Shown here: piece after piece, positions 28,398 to 38,611 of the stretch
Layout of the letters: each line of letters opens with the position of its first letter
How positions within the stretch are numbered: position 1 is the first letter of the stretch
Assembly (NCBI GenBank): GCA_023213235.1
Contig: CP096137.1
Coordinates: forward strand, 1,127,587-1,191,586
Direction of reading: 5' to 3'
Source of the DNA: Elusimicrobiota bacterium
GTDB lineage: Bacteria; Elusimicrobiota; Elusimicrobia; UBA1565; UBA9628
Length of the DNA stretch: 64,000 nucleotides
The notes under the pieces: model-generated
What the model was told of the DNA's origin: nothing
The model's input: the letters and a program-made list of their open reading frames with translations, nothing else
The model's database searches: none
Program-made: the position numbers and the translations under genes

Positions 28398-28684
28398 GCG
28401 CGCCAGACGCGGAAGCGCCAGGTCCGCCGCTGCATCTGGGCGAGGTAGGACTCGATCAAATGGACCGCCGTGGGCTCGGTCACCGACAGGGCCAAGGTCG
28501 CCACGTCGATGTCGTCCTCCGGGCGCCAGAAGCCGGCTTCGATCGGAGGAGCGGCGCGCAGGCGGCGCAGCAGGTCGGAGGAGTCGCTCTCGGTCGTCAC
28601 GAGCAGGCTCTCCATGCGCGTGCGGTTGACGAGCTCGTAGACCCGGATGCGCCGCGTCGACACCGGCAAAGGGGTGATAGGCAT
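28394..28684 (-). CDS. Hypothetical 96-residue protein
   Basis: Starts MPITPLPVSTRRIRVYELVN and continues NRTRMESLLVTTES...AGFWRPEDDIDVATLALSVTEPTAVHLIESYLAQMQ. An ordered alpha/beta composition without signal or membrane segments. A CATACT -10-like element ends 7 nt before ATG 28684, matching the leaderless pattern of the window; a longer in-frame ORF reaches 28744 but lacks that support. Its stop overlaps the hydrolase stop (convergent). Not recognised. Confidence 0.55.
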   Translation of the reverse strand: MPITPLPVSTRRIRVYELVNRTRMESLLVTTESDSSDLLRRLRAAPPIEAGFWRPEDDIDVATLALSVTEPTAVHLIESYLAQMQRRTWRFRVWRA

Positions 28685-28778
28685 GATCAGAAGTATGGGG
28701 CCCGGGCCCGGAAACGTCCACCAAACTCCCGGTTTTTCACCCATTTTTTACTCTTATGGGAATTAGTATCATCGAGAC

Positions 28779-30392
28779 ATGATCGACGCCGACACGCCCC
28801 CGATCCCGTCCTCGGCCGTCCGCGACTCCTCGGAGTACCAGGCCAACGCCGCCCACCACGCCGGCCTCCTCAAGGACCTCGACGCCAAGCTCTCCAAGGC
28901 CCGCGCCGGCGGCTCGGCCAAGGCCGTCGAGCTTCATCGCTCCCGCGGCAAGCTGACGGCGAGAGAACGCGTCGAGCGCCTGCTCGACCACGGGACCGAA
29001 TTCCTCGAGTTCTCGGCGCTGGCCGCGCTCGGCCTCTACGACGACGAGGTCCCCGGCGCCGGCATGATCACCGGCCTCGGCGTGATCAGCGGACGCCTGT
29101 GCGTGATCGCGGCCAACGACGCGACCGTCAAGGGCGGCACGTACTACGCCGAGACGATCAAGAAGCACCTGCGCGCCCAGGAGATCGCCCTCGAGAACCG
29201 CCTGCCGTGCGTCTACCTCGTCGACTCCGGCGGCGTGTTCCTGCCCAAGCAGGCCGAGGTGTTCCCCGACCGCGACCACTTCGGGCGCATCTTCTTCAAC
29301 CAGGCGCAGATGTCCGCGCAGGGGATCCCGCAGATCGCCGTCGTCATGGGCATGTGCACCGCCGGCGGCGCCTACGTCCCCGCGATGGCCGACGAGTGCG
29401 TGATCGTCCGCAACCAGGGCACGATCTACCTCGGCGGCCCGCCGCTCGTGAAGGCCGCGACCGGCGAGGAGAGCACGGCCGAGGAGCTCGGCGGCGGCGA
29501 CATGCACAGTCGCGTGTCGGGCGTGACGGATCATCTGGCCGACAACGACGAGCACGCGTTGCAGATCACTCGTTCGATCGTGGCCAATCTCAACGCGCCC
29601 GAATTCGTGCTCGGCGAGGGCGAGGCTCCGCTCTATCCGGCCGATGAGCTCTATGGCCTCGTCAATCGCGATCTCCGCCGTCCGCTCGATCCCAAAGAGG
29701 TGATCGCTCGAATCGTGGACGGCTCCCGTTTCCATGAGTTCAAGGCGCTGTACGGCACGACGATGACCACCGGCTTCGCCAAGATCCACGGCCGCCCCGT
29801 CGGCATCCTGGCCAACCGCGGCGTCCTGTTCTCCGAGGCGGCCCTCAAAGGCGCTCATTTCATCGAGCTCTGCGATCAGCGCAAAATTCCGTTGTTGTTC
29901 CTTCAAAATATCACCGGCTTCATGGTCGGCAAGGACTTCGAGCAGGCCGGCATCATCAAGCACGGCGCCAAGCTCGTGCAGGCCGTCTCGACGGCGCGGG
30001 TCCCCAAGATCACGGTGATCACGGGCTCCTCCAACGGCGCCGGCAACTACGCGATGTGCGGCCGCGCCTACGGCGCGCGCTTCCTGTTCACCTGGCCCAA
30101 CGCGCGCGTCTCCGTCATGGGCGCCGACCAGGCGGCGACCGTCATGACGATCATCAAGCGCGAGCAGCTCAAGCGCACCAAGCAGGAGCTGACGGCGACG
30201 ATGGAGGCCGAGATCCAGGCCCCGATCCGCGCGCAGTACGAGACCGAGGGCCATCCCTACTTCGGCACCGCGCGGCTCTGGGACGACGGCATCATCGACC
30301 CCGCCGACACGCGCAAGGTTCTGGCCATGGCCTTCGCCGCCGCCGAGCACGCGCCGATCGGCGAGCTGCACCGCCCCGTCTTCCGGATGTAG
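28779..30392 (+). CDS. liuB: Acyl-CoA carboxylase carboxyltransferase subunit (methylcrotonyl-CoA carboxylase beta type)
   Basis: 537 residues, intact, matching MCC-beta length (about 535). Carboxyltransferase N and C domains: [167 protein letters not shown]. The [18 protein letters not shown] stretch is typical of MCC rather than propionyl-CoA carboxylase. It transfers CO2 from biotin to 3-methylcrotonyl-CoA. The partner biotin-carrying alpha subunit is not in the window. Confidence 0.92.
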   Translation: MIDADTPPIPSSAVRDSSEYQANAAHHAGLLKDLDAKLSKARAGGSAKAVELHRSRGKLTARERVERLLDHGTEFLEFSALAALGLYDDEVPGAGMITGLGVISGRLCVIAANDATVKGGTYYAETIKKHLRAQEIALENRLPCVYLVDSGGVFLPKQAEVFPDRDHFGRIFFNQAQMSAQGIPQIAVVMGMCTAGGAYVPAMADECVIVRNQGTIYLGGPPLVKAATGEESTAEELGGGDMHSRVSGVTDHLADNDEHALQITRSIVANLNAPEFVLGEGEAPLYPADELYGLVNRDLRRPLDPKEVIARIVDGSRFHEFKALYGTTMTTGFAKIHGRPVGILANRGVLFSEAALKGAHFIELCDQRKIPLLFLQNITGFMVGKDFEQAGIIKHGAKLVQAVSTARVPKITVITGSSNGAGNYAMCGRAYGARFLFTWPNARVSVMGADQAATVMTIIKREQLKRTKQELTATMEAEIQAPIRAQYETEGHPYFGTARLWDDGIIDPADTRKVLAMAFAAAEHAPIGELHRPVFRM

Positions 30393-30393
30393 C

Positions 30394-31173
30394 GTGGACT
30401 ACGAGCACCTGAAGCTCCACGCCGGCCCCGTGACCAAGGTGACGCTGTCGCGTCCCGAAGTCCGCAACGCGATGAGCGACGTCACGCTCAAGGAGCTGAC
30501 GGCCTGCTTCCGCGCTCTGGCCAAGGACGACGCCCTGCGCGCCGTCGTCGTCACGGGCGGGGGCAAGGACTTCTGCGCCGGGGCCGACATCAACTGGATG
30601 AAGGCGTCCGGCAAGCTCCCGCCAGAAGAGGGCAAGCGCGACGCGCGTCTGCTCGCCGAGATGCTCAAGGCCGTCGACGAGTGCCCGGTGCCCGTCATCG
30701 TCGCCGCGCACGGCAACGTCTTCGGCGGGGGCCTGGGCCTCGTCGCCGCCTGCGACATCCCGCTGCTGGCCGACGACGCGAAGATGTCTTTTTCCGAGTG
30801 CCGGCTCGGCATCATGCCGGCCGTCATCTCCTCCTGGGTCCTGCCGAAGATCGGCCTGGCCAACGCGCGGCGCTACTACCTCACGGGCGAGATCTTCGGC
30901 GCGAAGGAGGCCGTCGCGATGGGCCTGGCGCACGAGTCGGTCAAGCCCGAGGAGCTCTCCGCCCGCGCCGACGCCGTCGCCGCGAACGTGCTCAAGTGCG
31001 GCCCGAACGCGGTGCGCGCCGCCAAGGCGCTGATCCCCGGGCTCCCGTCGAAGACGCTCGACGAGCAGGTGGAGCTGACCGTCGACACGCTCGTGCGCCT
31101 GCGCTCCTCGCCCGAGGGCCAGGAAGGCTTGGCCGCGTTCCTCGAAAAGCGGGCTCCCGAATGGACGCGGTAA
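30394..31173 (+). CDS. liuC: Enoyl-CoA hydratase (methylglutaconyl-CoA hydratase type)
   Basis: 259 residues, GTG start 1 nt after the carboxylase stop. Crotonase fold with VTLSRPEVRNAMSD, oxyanion-forming DFCAGADINWM, the second oxyanion loop HGNVFGGGLGLVAACDIPL and FSECRLGIMPAVISSWVLPKIG with the catalytic Glu of crotonases (SECRLGI). Position between MCC-beta and HMG-CoA lyase indicates hydration of 3-methylglutaconyl-CoA to HMG-CoA in leucine degradation. A general enoyl-CoA hydratase is the alternative. Confidence 0.88.
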   Translation: MDYEHLKLHAGPVTKVTLSRPEVRNAMSDVTLKELTACFRALAKDDALRAVVVTGGGKDFCAGADINWMKASGKLPPEEGKRDARLLAEMLKAVDECPVPVIVAAHGNVFGGGLGLVAACDIPLLADDAKMSFSECRLGIMPAVISSWVLPKIGLANARRYYLTGEIFGAKEAVAMGLAHESVKPEELSARADAVAANVLKCGPNAVRAAKALIPGLPSKTLDEQVELTVDTLVRLRSSPEGQEGLAAFLEKRAPEWTR

Positions 31174-32062
31174 CTCCGAAGCCGCGTCCCGCGCCGCGCC
31201 TCGTCGAGGTGGGGCCCCGCGACGGCCTGCAGAGCGAGAACAAGCGGATTCCGCTCGACGTGAAGGTCGCCTTTATCGACGCGCTCTCGGAGACGGGCCT
31301 CAAGGAAATCGAGGCGGGCGCGTTCGTGAACCCGAAGGCCGTCCCGCAGATGGCCGACTCCCAGCAGGTGTTCGCGCGCATCAAGCGCAAGCCGGGCGTG
31401 ATCTACTCCGCGCTCGTGCCCAACGAGACCGGCCTCGACCTGGCGCTCGCGTGCAAGGCCGACAAGATCTCCGTCTTCACCGCGGCGACCGAGAGCTTCA
31501 ACCAGGCCAACATCAAGGCGTCGATCAAGGACTCGATCGAGAGGTTCCGGCCGGTCGTCCTGCGCACGCGACAGGCCAAGCTGCCGACGCGCGGCTACGT
31601 CTCGACGGCCTTCTGGTGCCCCTACGAGGGCGCGGTCAAGCCGGAGAAGGTCGTCGAGGTCGTGAAGATGCTCTCCGGCATCGGCGTCACCGAGTTCTCG
31701 ATCGGCGACACGATCGGCAAGGCCTCGCCCGACGAGGTGCGCCGCCTGCTGTTCCTGCTCTGCAAGGTCGTCGAGAAGGACAGCATCTTCCTCCACTTCC
31801 ACAACACGTTCGGCCGCGCCGTCGCGAACTCGATCGTGGCCTGGAAGACCTTCGGCATCTCCGGCTACGACTCCTCGGCCGGCGGCGTCGGGGGCTGCCC
31901 CTACGCGCCGGGCGCCACGGGCAACGTGGCCACCGAGGCGCTCGTCTCCGCGTTCGAGTCCGCGGGGGCAAGACCGGCGTCGACTCGGCCAAGCTCAAGG
32001 TCGCGGCCGAACTCCTCTTCAAGCAGCTCGGCCGTCCCGTCGGCACGCGCCCTCCGAAGTAG
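31161..32062 (+). CDS. liuE: Hydroxymethylglutaryl-CoA lyase, one frame break
   Basis: About 300 residues, starting inside the end of liuC. DRE-TIM metallolyase: RLVEVGPRDGLQSEN (catalytic Arg-Asp), VNPKAVPQMADSQQVF, ATESFNQANIK, GYVSTAFWCPYEG, FSIGDTIGKASPDEV, LHFHNTFGRAVAN (metal His) and the catalytic-loop Cys in GVGGCPYAPGATGNVATEA. The frame breaks near 31970 at GGGGG; the tail reads DSAKLKVAAELLFKQLG. It cleaves HMG-CoA to acetyl-CoA and acetoacetate, the last step of leucine breakdown. Confidence 0.93.
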
Positions 32063-32065
32063 CCG

Positions 32066-33312
32066 TCAGTCTTTGCGCCACAGCGAGCGCAGGTTGTCGA
32101 CGAAGCGCCCCAGCGGTCCCGGCGTGTCGGGGTTCGTCTTCGCGGGCGGGGGCTCGGGCTTGAGCTCGACGACTCGCTCGGTCGCGGGCTGGAGCGACGT
32201 CACGGCGGGAACGGCCGTCGTTTCCGGGAGCGGATCGGGATCGGCCTTCGCCTCGACGCGCGCCGGCACCGGGCGGGTCGGCTTCACGGGCCGGGCCTCG
32301 CGCGCCTCGACGGGGCGCGGCTTGGCGGGCTTTTCCTTCGGCTGGGACATCAGGATCGCGAAATCGTCGAGCGTCAACGCGCCCGGGGGCCCGTCGCGGG
32401 AGCGGCGGCGGTCTTGCCCTGCTCGGCGACGAGCCGCTCGAGCTCGGCGATGTTCTTGAGCGCGCTCGACGCGTAGCCGGGAGGCAGGTCGTTCTGGCGC
32501 GAGACCGAGTCGTGCAGCTGGGGGAAGGCCGGGTGCGAGTAGAAGCGGTGCTTGCCGCCCTGGCGGAGCTCGAAGCCGAAGCCGGTGTAGATCGCGTGCA
32601 GGTCGTCCTGGCCCCAGCCGCTCTTGTTGTTCTTCATGTCCTCGCGGAGCTTGAGCGCGTAGCTCGACGGGTCGAGGACGTAGGCCTTCTTCGGGGCGGC
32701 GTCCGCCTTCGGCTTGGCGGCGGGGGCGGCGTCCGGGAGGTCGCTGTCGAGCAGCGAGGTCCGCACCTCCCACGCGCGCGCCGAGGTCGCCGTGTAGCTC
32801 TGCTCGATCGCCGCGGAGGCGTCCTCTTCGAGCCACGGGCCGTAGAACGTGCGGACCTCCATGAGCCTGGCCGTGGCCGCGTACAGCGCGGCGCGGCCTT
32901 CCTTGTCCATCGGCCGGCTCGCGGCGACGCGCGCCTCCTCGACGAGCTCGTAGACCTTGATGCGCGCCTGCTCGCGCGCGTCCTCGACGGCGAGCTCGAT
33001 CGCGGACGCCTTGTCGGCGGGCTTCATCTTGGCGAAGGCCTGCGGCGAGATCGACAACGCCTTCTGCAGCGACTGCACGAGCGGCGCCGCCGCGCGCAGG
33101 CCCTCGGGCGTCGTCAGGGAGGGGACGTTGAGTCCCGCCGGAAGCAGGGGCATGACCGACGCGTCGGCCAGGCCCGCGCCGAGCGGCGCGCCCCACGCGC
33201 CGGACGGCGGCGCGTAGACGGGCGCGTAGGCCGGCGTGACGACGCCGGCGGCCGCGCGCACGGACAGCGCGGCCGCGAGCACGAGGGGCCATGCTCGACG
33301 GAAGAGGGGCAT
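32066..33312 (-). CDS. Exported protein with a HicA-like domain, one frame break
   Basis: About 415 residues. A signal peptide (MPLFRRAWPLVLAAALSVRAAAG) precedes an Ala/Pro-rich segment and a helical middle. Around residues 225-300 lies KLREDMKNNKSGWGQDDLHA then IYTGFGFELRQGGKHRFYSH, followed by RQNDLPPGYASSALKNIAEL. The GFGFELRQGGKHRFYSHP...NDLPPG pattern matches the HicA dsRBD-like fold, including the G-x-H catalytic position. After a break near 32388 (GGGG) a Lys/Pro-rich tail follows. No HicB is adjacent. The ATG lies 7 nt after TATACT. Function unknown; the HicA resemblance is pattern-based. Confidence 0.6.
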
Positions 33313-33429
33313 CCCTCGGAGTATAGCCCCGGCCCCGTCGATCCGCCAGGGTCTGACGCCCCCGTCCGTGCGGTGGTATGTCCGGACACACCACCGCACG
33401 GTTTGATAGAATAGACCTCCATCCTCATC

Positions 33430-33504
33430 GCGCCCGTGGTGAAATGGATATCACAGCAGCCTCCGAAGCTGCGGGTCCAGGTTCGATTCCTGGCGGGCGC
33501 ACCA
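33430..33504 (+). tRNA. tRNA-Arg (anticodon CCG)
   Basis: Acceptor GCGCCCG / CGGGCGC, discriminator A and encoded CCA. The anticodon stem-loop GCAGC-CTCCGAA-GCTGC gives CCG. T-arm CCAGGTTCGATTCCTGG. D-arm GTGG-TGAAATGGAT-ATCAC. All stems are intact. Confidence 0.95.
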
Positions 33505-33521
33505 CTTTTAGGCGCTTCTCG

Positions 33522-33727
33522 CTAAGCCGAGGGTCCGGACTTCTTCGGCCATTGCTCCGCGAAGGGAACCAGGCGATTGTAAGCCTCCCAGGACACGTCG
33601 CGGATTTTCTCGCGAGACTCTCCGGCGAGAATCATCGGAAGAATGATTTGCTTCCAGAAGCGAGAATACTCGGAGTCTCCGTTTCCCAGGGGGCGGGTTC
33701 ATTCGGCGAATTCTCCGGGAGCGCCAT
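33522..33727 (-). CDS. Small hypothetical protein, one frame break
   Basis: ATG 33727 opens MALPENSPNEPAPWETE; after a one-base shift near 33665-33680 the frame continues EYSRFWKQIILPMILAGESR, EKIRDVSWEAYNRLVPFAEQ and stops at 33522. The combined 67-residue product has a plausible helical, aromatic-rich composition. Neither frame alone is convincing, and no family is recognised. Located between tRNA-Arg and the GH75-like gene on the opposite strand. Confidence 0.4.
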
Positions 33728-33803
33728 GCAGCCAGTATAAGCTCCGAAGCCGGTATCTTCAAGACGCCTGGCGCTAAGTTCGCTCATCTGTTAACCTTCA
33801 GGC

Positions 33804-35332
33804 GTGGACGAGGACAGGCGGATCTACGTCGCCGTCGCGGTGATCGCGCTGATCGCGGTCGGCTCCTTGTTCGTCGGCCGCGGCGGCTCCAGGCGCGGAC
33901 AGGCGGGCACCTCGTTCCGCTCGCGCCTCTCGGCGTTCGGCCTCGCGCCGGATCCCGGTCCGTCGGCGCCCGAGCCGGCCGCCGCCGCGGCCTCCGCCTC
34001 GTCGCCCGGCGCAGGCCTCTCGGCGCCCGAGCCGATGATGACGAAGGCGGCCTCGCGCCTGTTCTCGAATCCGAGCGGGGCGACCGGCGGGCAGCCCGGC
34101 GCCCAGGAGGCGCCGCCGGCGTACGCGTCCGCGCGGGCGATGAATCCGTCGCTCGTCGATTCCTCTCCGAATTTCCCCGGCGGCTCGCGCAGTTCTTCGT
34201 ACTCGTCGGCCGCTCCGGGGCCGCCGCGCCGGCTCCCGGGGCAAGCGCCTCGGCCGGCGGCGGCGCCGGCGCGGGCGGCACGGGCGGCGGAACGTTCGGA
34301 ACCGGCCCGCGCGCCGCGGAATCGGCGGCCGGCGCGAAGCCGGGCGACGCGCGCGCGTCCGGCAGCGCGGCGGCGAGCTTCGGGAATGCCGCCGGCGCTC
34401 TCGCGGCGAGGGGCTCGGGCGGCGGCCCCGGCTTTCCCGGCGGCGCGGCCGGGAAGCTGTCGGGCGACGTGAAGGCGGCCGGCGGCCCGCCCGGCGGCGC
34501 CGACGGCAAGGCGCCGGAACTGCCGAGCATCGCCGCGCCGAAGCCGACGGGAAAGGACGGGGGCGGAGGCGGCTCCGGCGGAGGAGGCGGCGGCGCCGCG
34601 GGCGGCGGCAAGGGAATGTCCGGGGCGGCGCCCAAGCCCGACGCCGCGAAAGGCGAGCCGGGCGCGACGGCGGGCGCGGGGCCGTCGGGCTCGAGCCTCG
34701 GCTCGATGAGCGCGGGACCTGGAGAGACGGCGGCCCCCGACGAGCCGGCGATCCAGCCCGTGATCGGCACGCCGCGCGTGGGCACGACGACCGTCAACGG
34801 CGGCATGTTCAAATTGAAGCCGAATGGGCCCGCGATCATCCCGACCGTCGTCAACGTCACCCCGACCGGCCACAGCGTCGTCGGGTTCAGAGCGAAGCTC
34901 GCGATCGACGCCGACGGCGACAGCGAGGCGTATCGCTCGGACAAAACCGGCCAGTCGCAAACGGCCCTTCTGTACAAGAACGGACGAAGCCTCGATCCGA
35001 CGCGCATCCCGTTCATCGTCGTCCCGACGGACTTCGGCAACACCCACCCGAACGTCAAGCTCGGCGATTACGCGACGGTGTCGTACGGCCCTAAGACGAT
35101 ATACGCGATCGTCGGAGACAGAGGCCCGGCCGGGGTGCTCGGCGAGGCGTCGATCGCGGTCGCGCGCTCTCTCGGGATCAACGCGGACCCCAACCGCGGA
35201 GGAAGCAACCGCCCGGACTTCGAGTACCGCATCGTCGCCGGCTCGAAGGACCCTCAGCCCGCCGAGTCCGCCGCGCAGATACAGGCGCGCGGCCGCGCGG
35301 TCTTCGAGACGGCGGGCGCCCCGGTCCGCTAG
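33804..35332 (+). CDS. Membrane-anchored or exported GH75-like (chitosanase) protein, one frame break
   Basis: About 509 residues from GTG 33804. An N-terminal hydrophobic helix (IYVAVAVIALIAVGSLFVG) acts as signal anchor. A roughly 300-residue Ala/Gly/Pro/Ser low-complexity linker follows, with a break near 34210. The C-terminal 150 residues form an ordered domain: KLAIDADGDSEAYRSDKTGQ, TALLYKNGRSLDPTRIPFIV, LGDYATVSYGPKTIYAIVGD, RGPAGVLGEASIAVARSLGI. Asp and Glu in VGDRGPAGVLGEASI match the catalytic pair of GH75 chitosanases. The likely substrate is chitosan or another deacetylated glucosamine polymer (inferred). Confidence 0.7.
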
Positions 35333-35358
35333 CCGATTCGCTATACTCTCCGTCCCCC

Positions 35359-37141
<1,783 letters not shown>

Positions 37142-37145
<4 letters not shown>

Positions 37146-37528
37146 CCGCCGACGAGCGTCAGGATCGCGCGCACCTTGCGCGGGTCGTCGAGGTGGCGGA
37201 ACACCGCGATCAGATCCTCGTGCTGGTTCCGGCTGCACTTCAGGCACAGCGACTGCGCCGCGCGGCTGAGCTCGGCGCGCAGGCCGCGCGACGCGCCGGC
37301 CGGCACGCCGTGGAACAGCTCCGAGAGCGTGATGCCCAGGGCCTCGGCGAGCTTGTGCGACGTGTGCACGCTCGGCAGCTTCTTGCCGGTTTCGATGTAG
37401 GCGAGGAAGCCGGGGTCTATATCGGCGCGCTCGGCGAGCCGGCTGATCGTCAGGCCGTTCTTCTTCCGCCAGGCGCGGATGGAGGCGCCGATTCGGGGTC
37501 CGATTCTCTCCGCGGTTATCTGGGGCAT
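37142..37528 (-). CDS. XRE-family transcriptional regulator
   Basis: 128 residues. HTH_3 domain at about residues 10-70: IGASIRAWRKKNGLTISRLAERADIDPGFLAYIETGKKLPSVHTSHKLAEALGITLSELFHG, the classic Cro/CI five-helix pattern. The C-terminal part (SRAAQSLCLKCSRNQHEDLIAVFRHLDDPRKVRAILTLVGG) may dimerise or sense a ligand; it holds CxxC. TATCAT ends 6 nt before ATG 37528, a leaderless-type start. Its stop overlaps the convergent uup stop. Target unknown. Confidence 0.88.
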
Positions 37529-37683
37529 GCGAGGATGATATGTCGTCTATTCCACGGTTGAAAATATCGGACGGGACACTGATTCGTGATGTCCTCATGA
37601 CATGGCGTCCGGCGTGTTACAGACGGGTAAAAGATCGGTTACGAGAAACGCAGCGTTTTGCGGTAAAAAGTCGGCAAAGCCCC

Positions 37684-37712
37684 TTGCGAAGGCGCCGTGC
37701 CGGGCCTATACT
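37684..37712 (+). promoter_or_regulatory. Promoter of the 37719 gene
   Basis: TTGCGA (37684-37689), 17-nt spacer, TATACT (37707-37712); the ATG begins 6 nt later, at the expected transcription start. Confidence 0.7.
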
Positions 37713-37718
37713 CACCGC

Positions 37719-38336
37719 ATGACCGCCAAAGTGAAGTCGGTGCTCACCGTCGCCTCCGAGGCTCTCGAGACCGCCGCGGGCTACGCGCTCGTCGCGGTCG
37801 GGCTCTACGCCGCGATCTTCGTCGACATGACGGGAGGCGGCTCCCTGTGGAGCAACCTGCGGAACATGAACGAGGGCGGCCGGGACACGCCGAACGCCAC
37901 GCGCGTCATCAAGGTCGCGACCCAGGTCCAGGAGGACAAGCAGCACGAGGACCGCATTCTCGCCGTCTTCGACCGCGAGCAGGACAAGGCCGAGGTCGCC
38001 GCGGTCTACCGCGCTCCCGACGCCGTCGAGCAGCGCTCCTCGGTCGAGATGACCGACAGCCCCGCCGACACGCAGTCCGGCCCCGCGAAGTCCTGGAAGA
38101 AGTCGATCAAGGGCGAGATGCGCACGTTCACCGTCTACGGGCGCGGCGAGCAGACCACGTCGGCCTCCGCCGCCGCGGGCGCCGTCCCGGTCAAGGACAA
38201 CGTCACGATCGTCGCGGTCGACGGCGCTCCGGCCGCCGCCGCGGCGGCCTCGCCCGCGGCCTCGCGCCCCGGGATGGGCTCGCGCCTGTCGAGCGGCCGT
38301 CTCGCGGCCTCCGAGACCTCGCGAAACGTCCGGTAG
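37719..38336 (+). CDS. Hypothetical single-pass membrane protein
   Basis: 205 residues. A hydrophobic helix near residues 17-38 (AAGYALVAVGLYAAIFVDM) follows a short cytoplasmic start MTAKVKSVLTVASEALE. The rest is hydrophilic: KVATQVQEDKQHEDRILAVF, then a low-complexity Ala/Ser/Pro C-terminus. A central basic segment (SWKKSIKGEMRTFTVYGRGEQ) is notable. No family recognised. It has the cleanest leaderless promoter on the plus strand. Confidence 0.65.
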   Translation: MTAKVKSVLTVASEALETAAGYALVAVGLYAAIFVDMTGGGSLWSNLRNMNEGGRDTPNATRVIKVATQVQEDKQHEDRILAVFDREQDKAEVAAVYRAPDAVEQRSSVEMTDSPADTQSGPAKSWKKSIKGEMRTFTVYGRGEQTTSASAAAGAVPVKDNVTIVAVDGAPAAAAAASPAASRPGMGSRLSSGRLAASETSRNVR

Positions 38337-38339
38337 CGG

Positions 38340-38611
38340 CTACTTCGCGGGGGGACGAACGGCGCGGCGAAGTCCTTGCCCGTCAGCGCGACCGACTTGA
38401 CGTCCGCGGCCGCGAAGCGCAGGCGGTCTTCCTTGTCTTTGGGGATGAACTCGATGTACGCCTCGCCCTTCATCGGGGACAGCTCCCGGTTGAACAGGTA
38501 GCCCTCGAGGACCTTCCCGTCCTTCAGCGTGAGCGTCACGTGCCCGCGGTGGTCGAAGGCCGCGTCGATCTGAGCGGCCACGTCGTTGGAGATGGTGGTC
38601 ATTTCATTCAT
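38340..38611 (-). CDS. Small Lsm/SH3-like hypothetical protein, one frame break
   Basis: 90 residues, start overlapping the alaS stop (ATGA). It reads MNEMTTISNDVAAQIDAAFD, then HRGHVTLTLKDGKVLEGYLF, IEFIPKDKEDRLRFAAADVK, SVALTGKDFAAPFVPPAK. Five short strands with KDGKVLEGYLFNRE followed by FAAADVKSVALTG suggest an Lsm/SH3-type barrel, as in proteins that bind RNA or act as adaptors. The last codons need one extra C in the CCCCCC run near 38350. It could modulate AlaRS or RNA, but only co-transcription is shown. Confidence 0.65.

Noticed and set aside
32066..33312. HicAB toxin-antitoxin module
   Set aside because: The HicA-like domain is inside an exported protein and no HicB-like gene is adjacent on either side.
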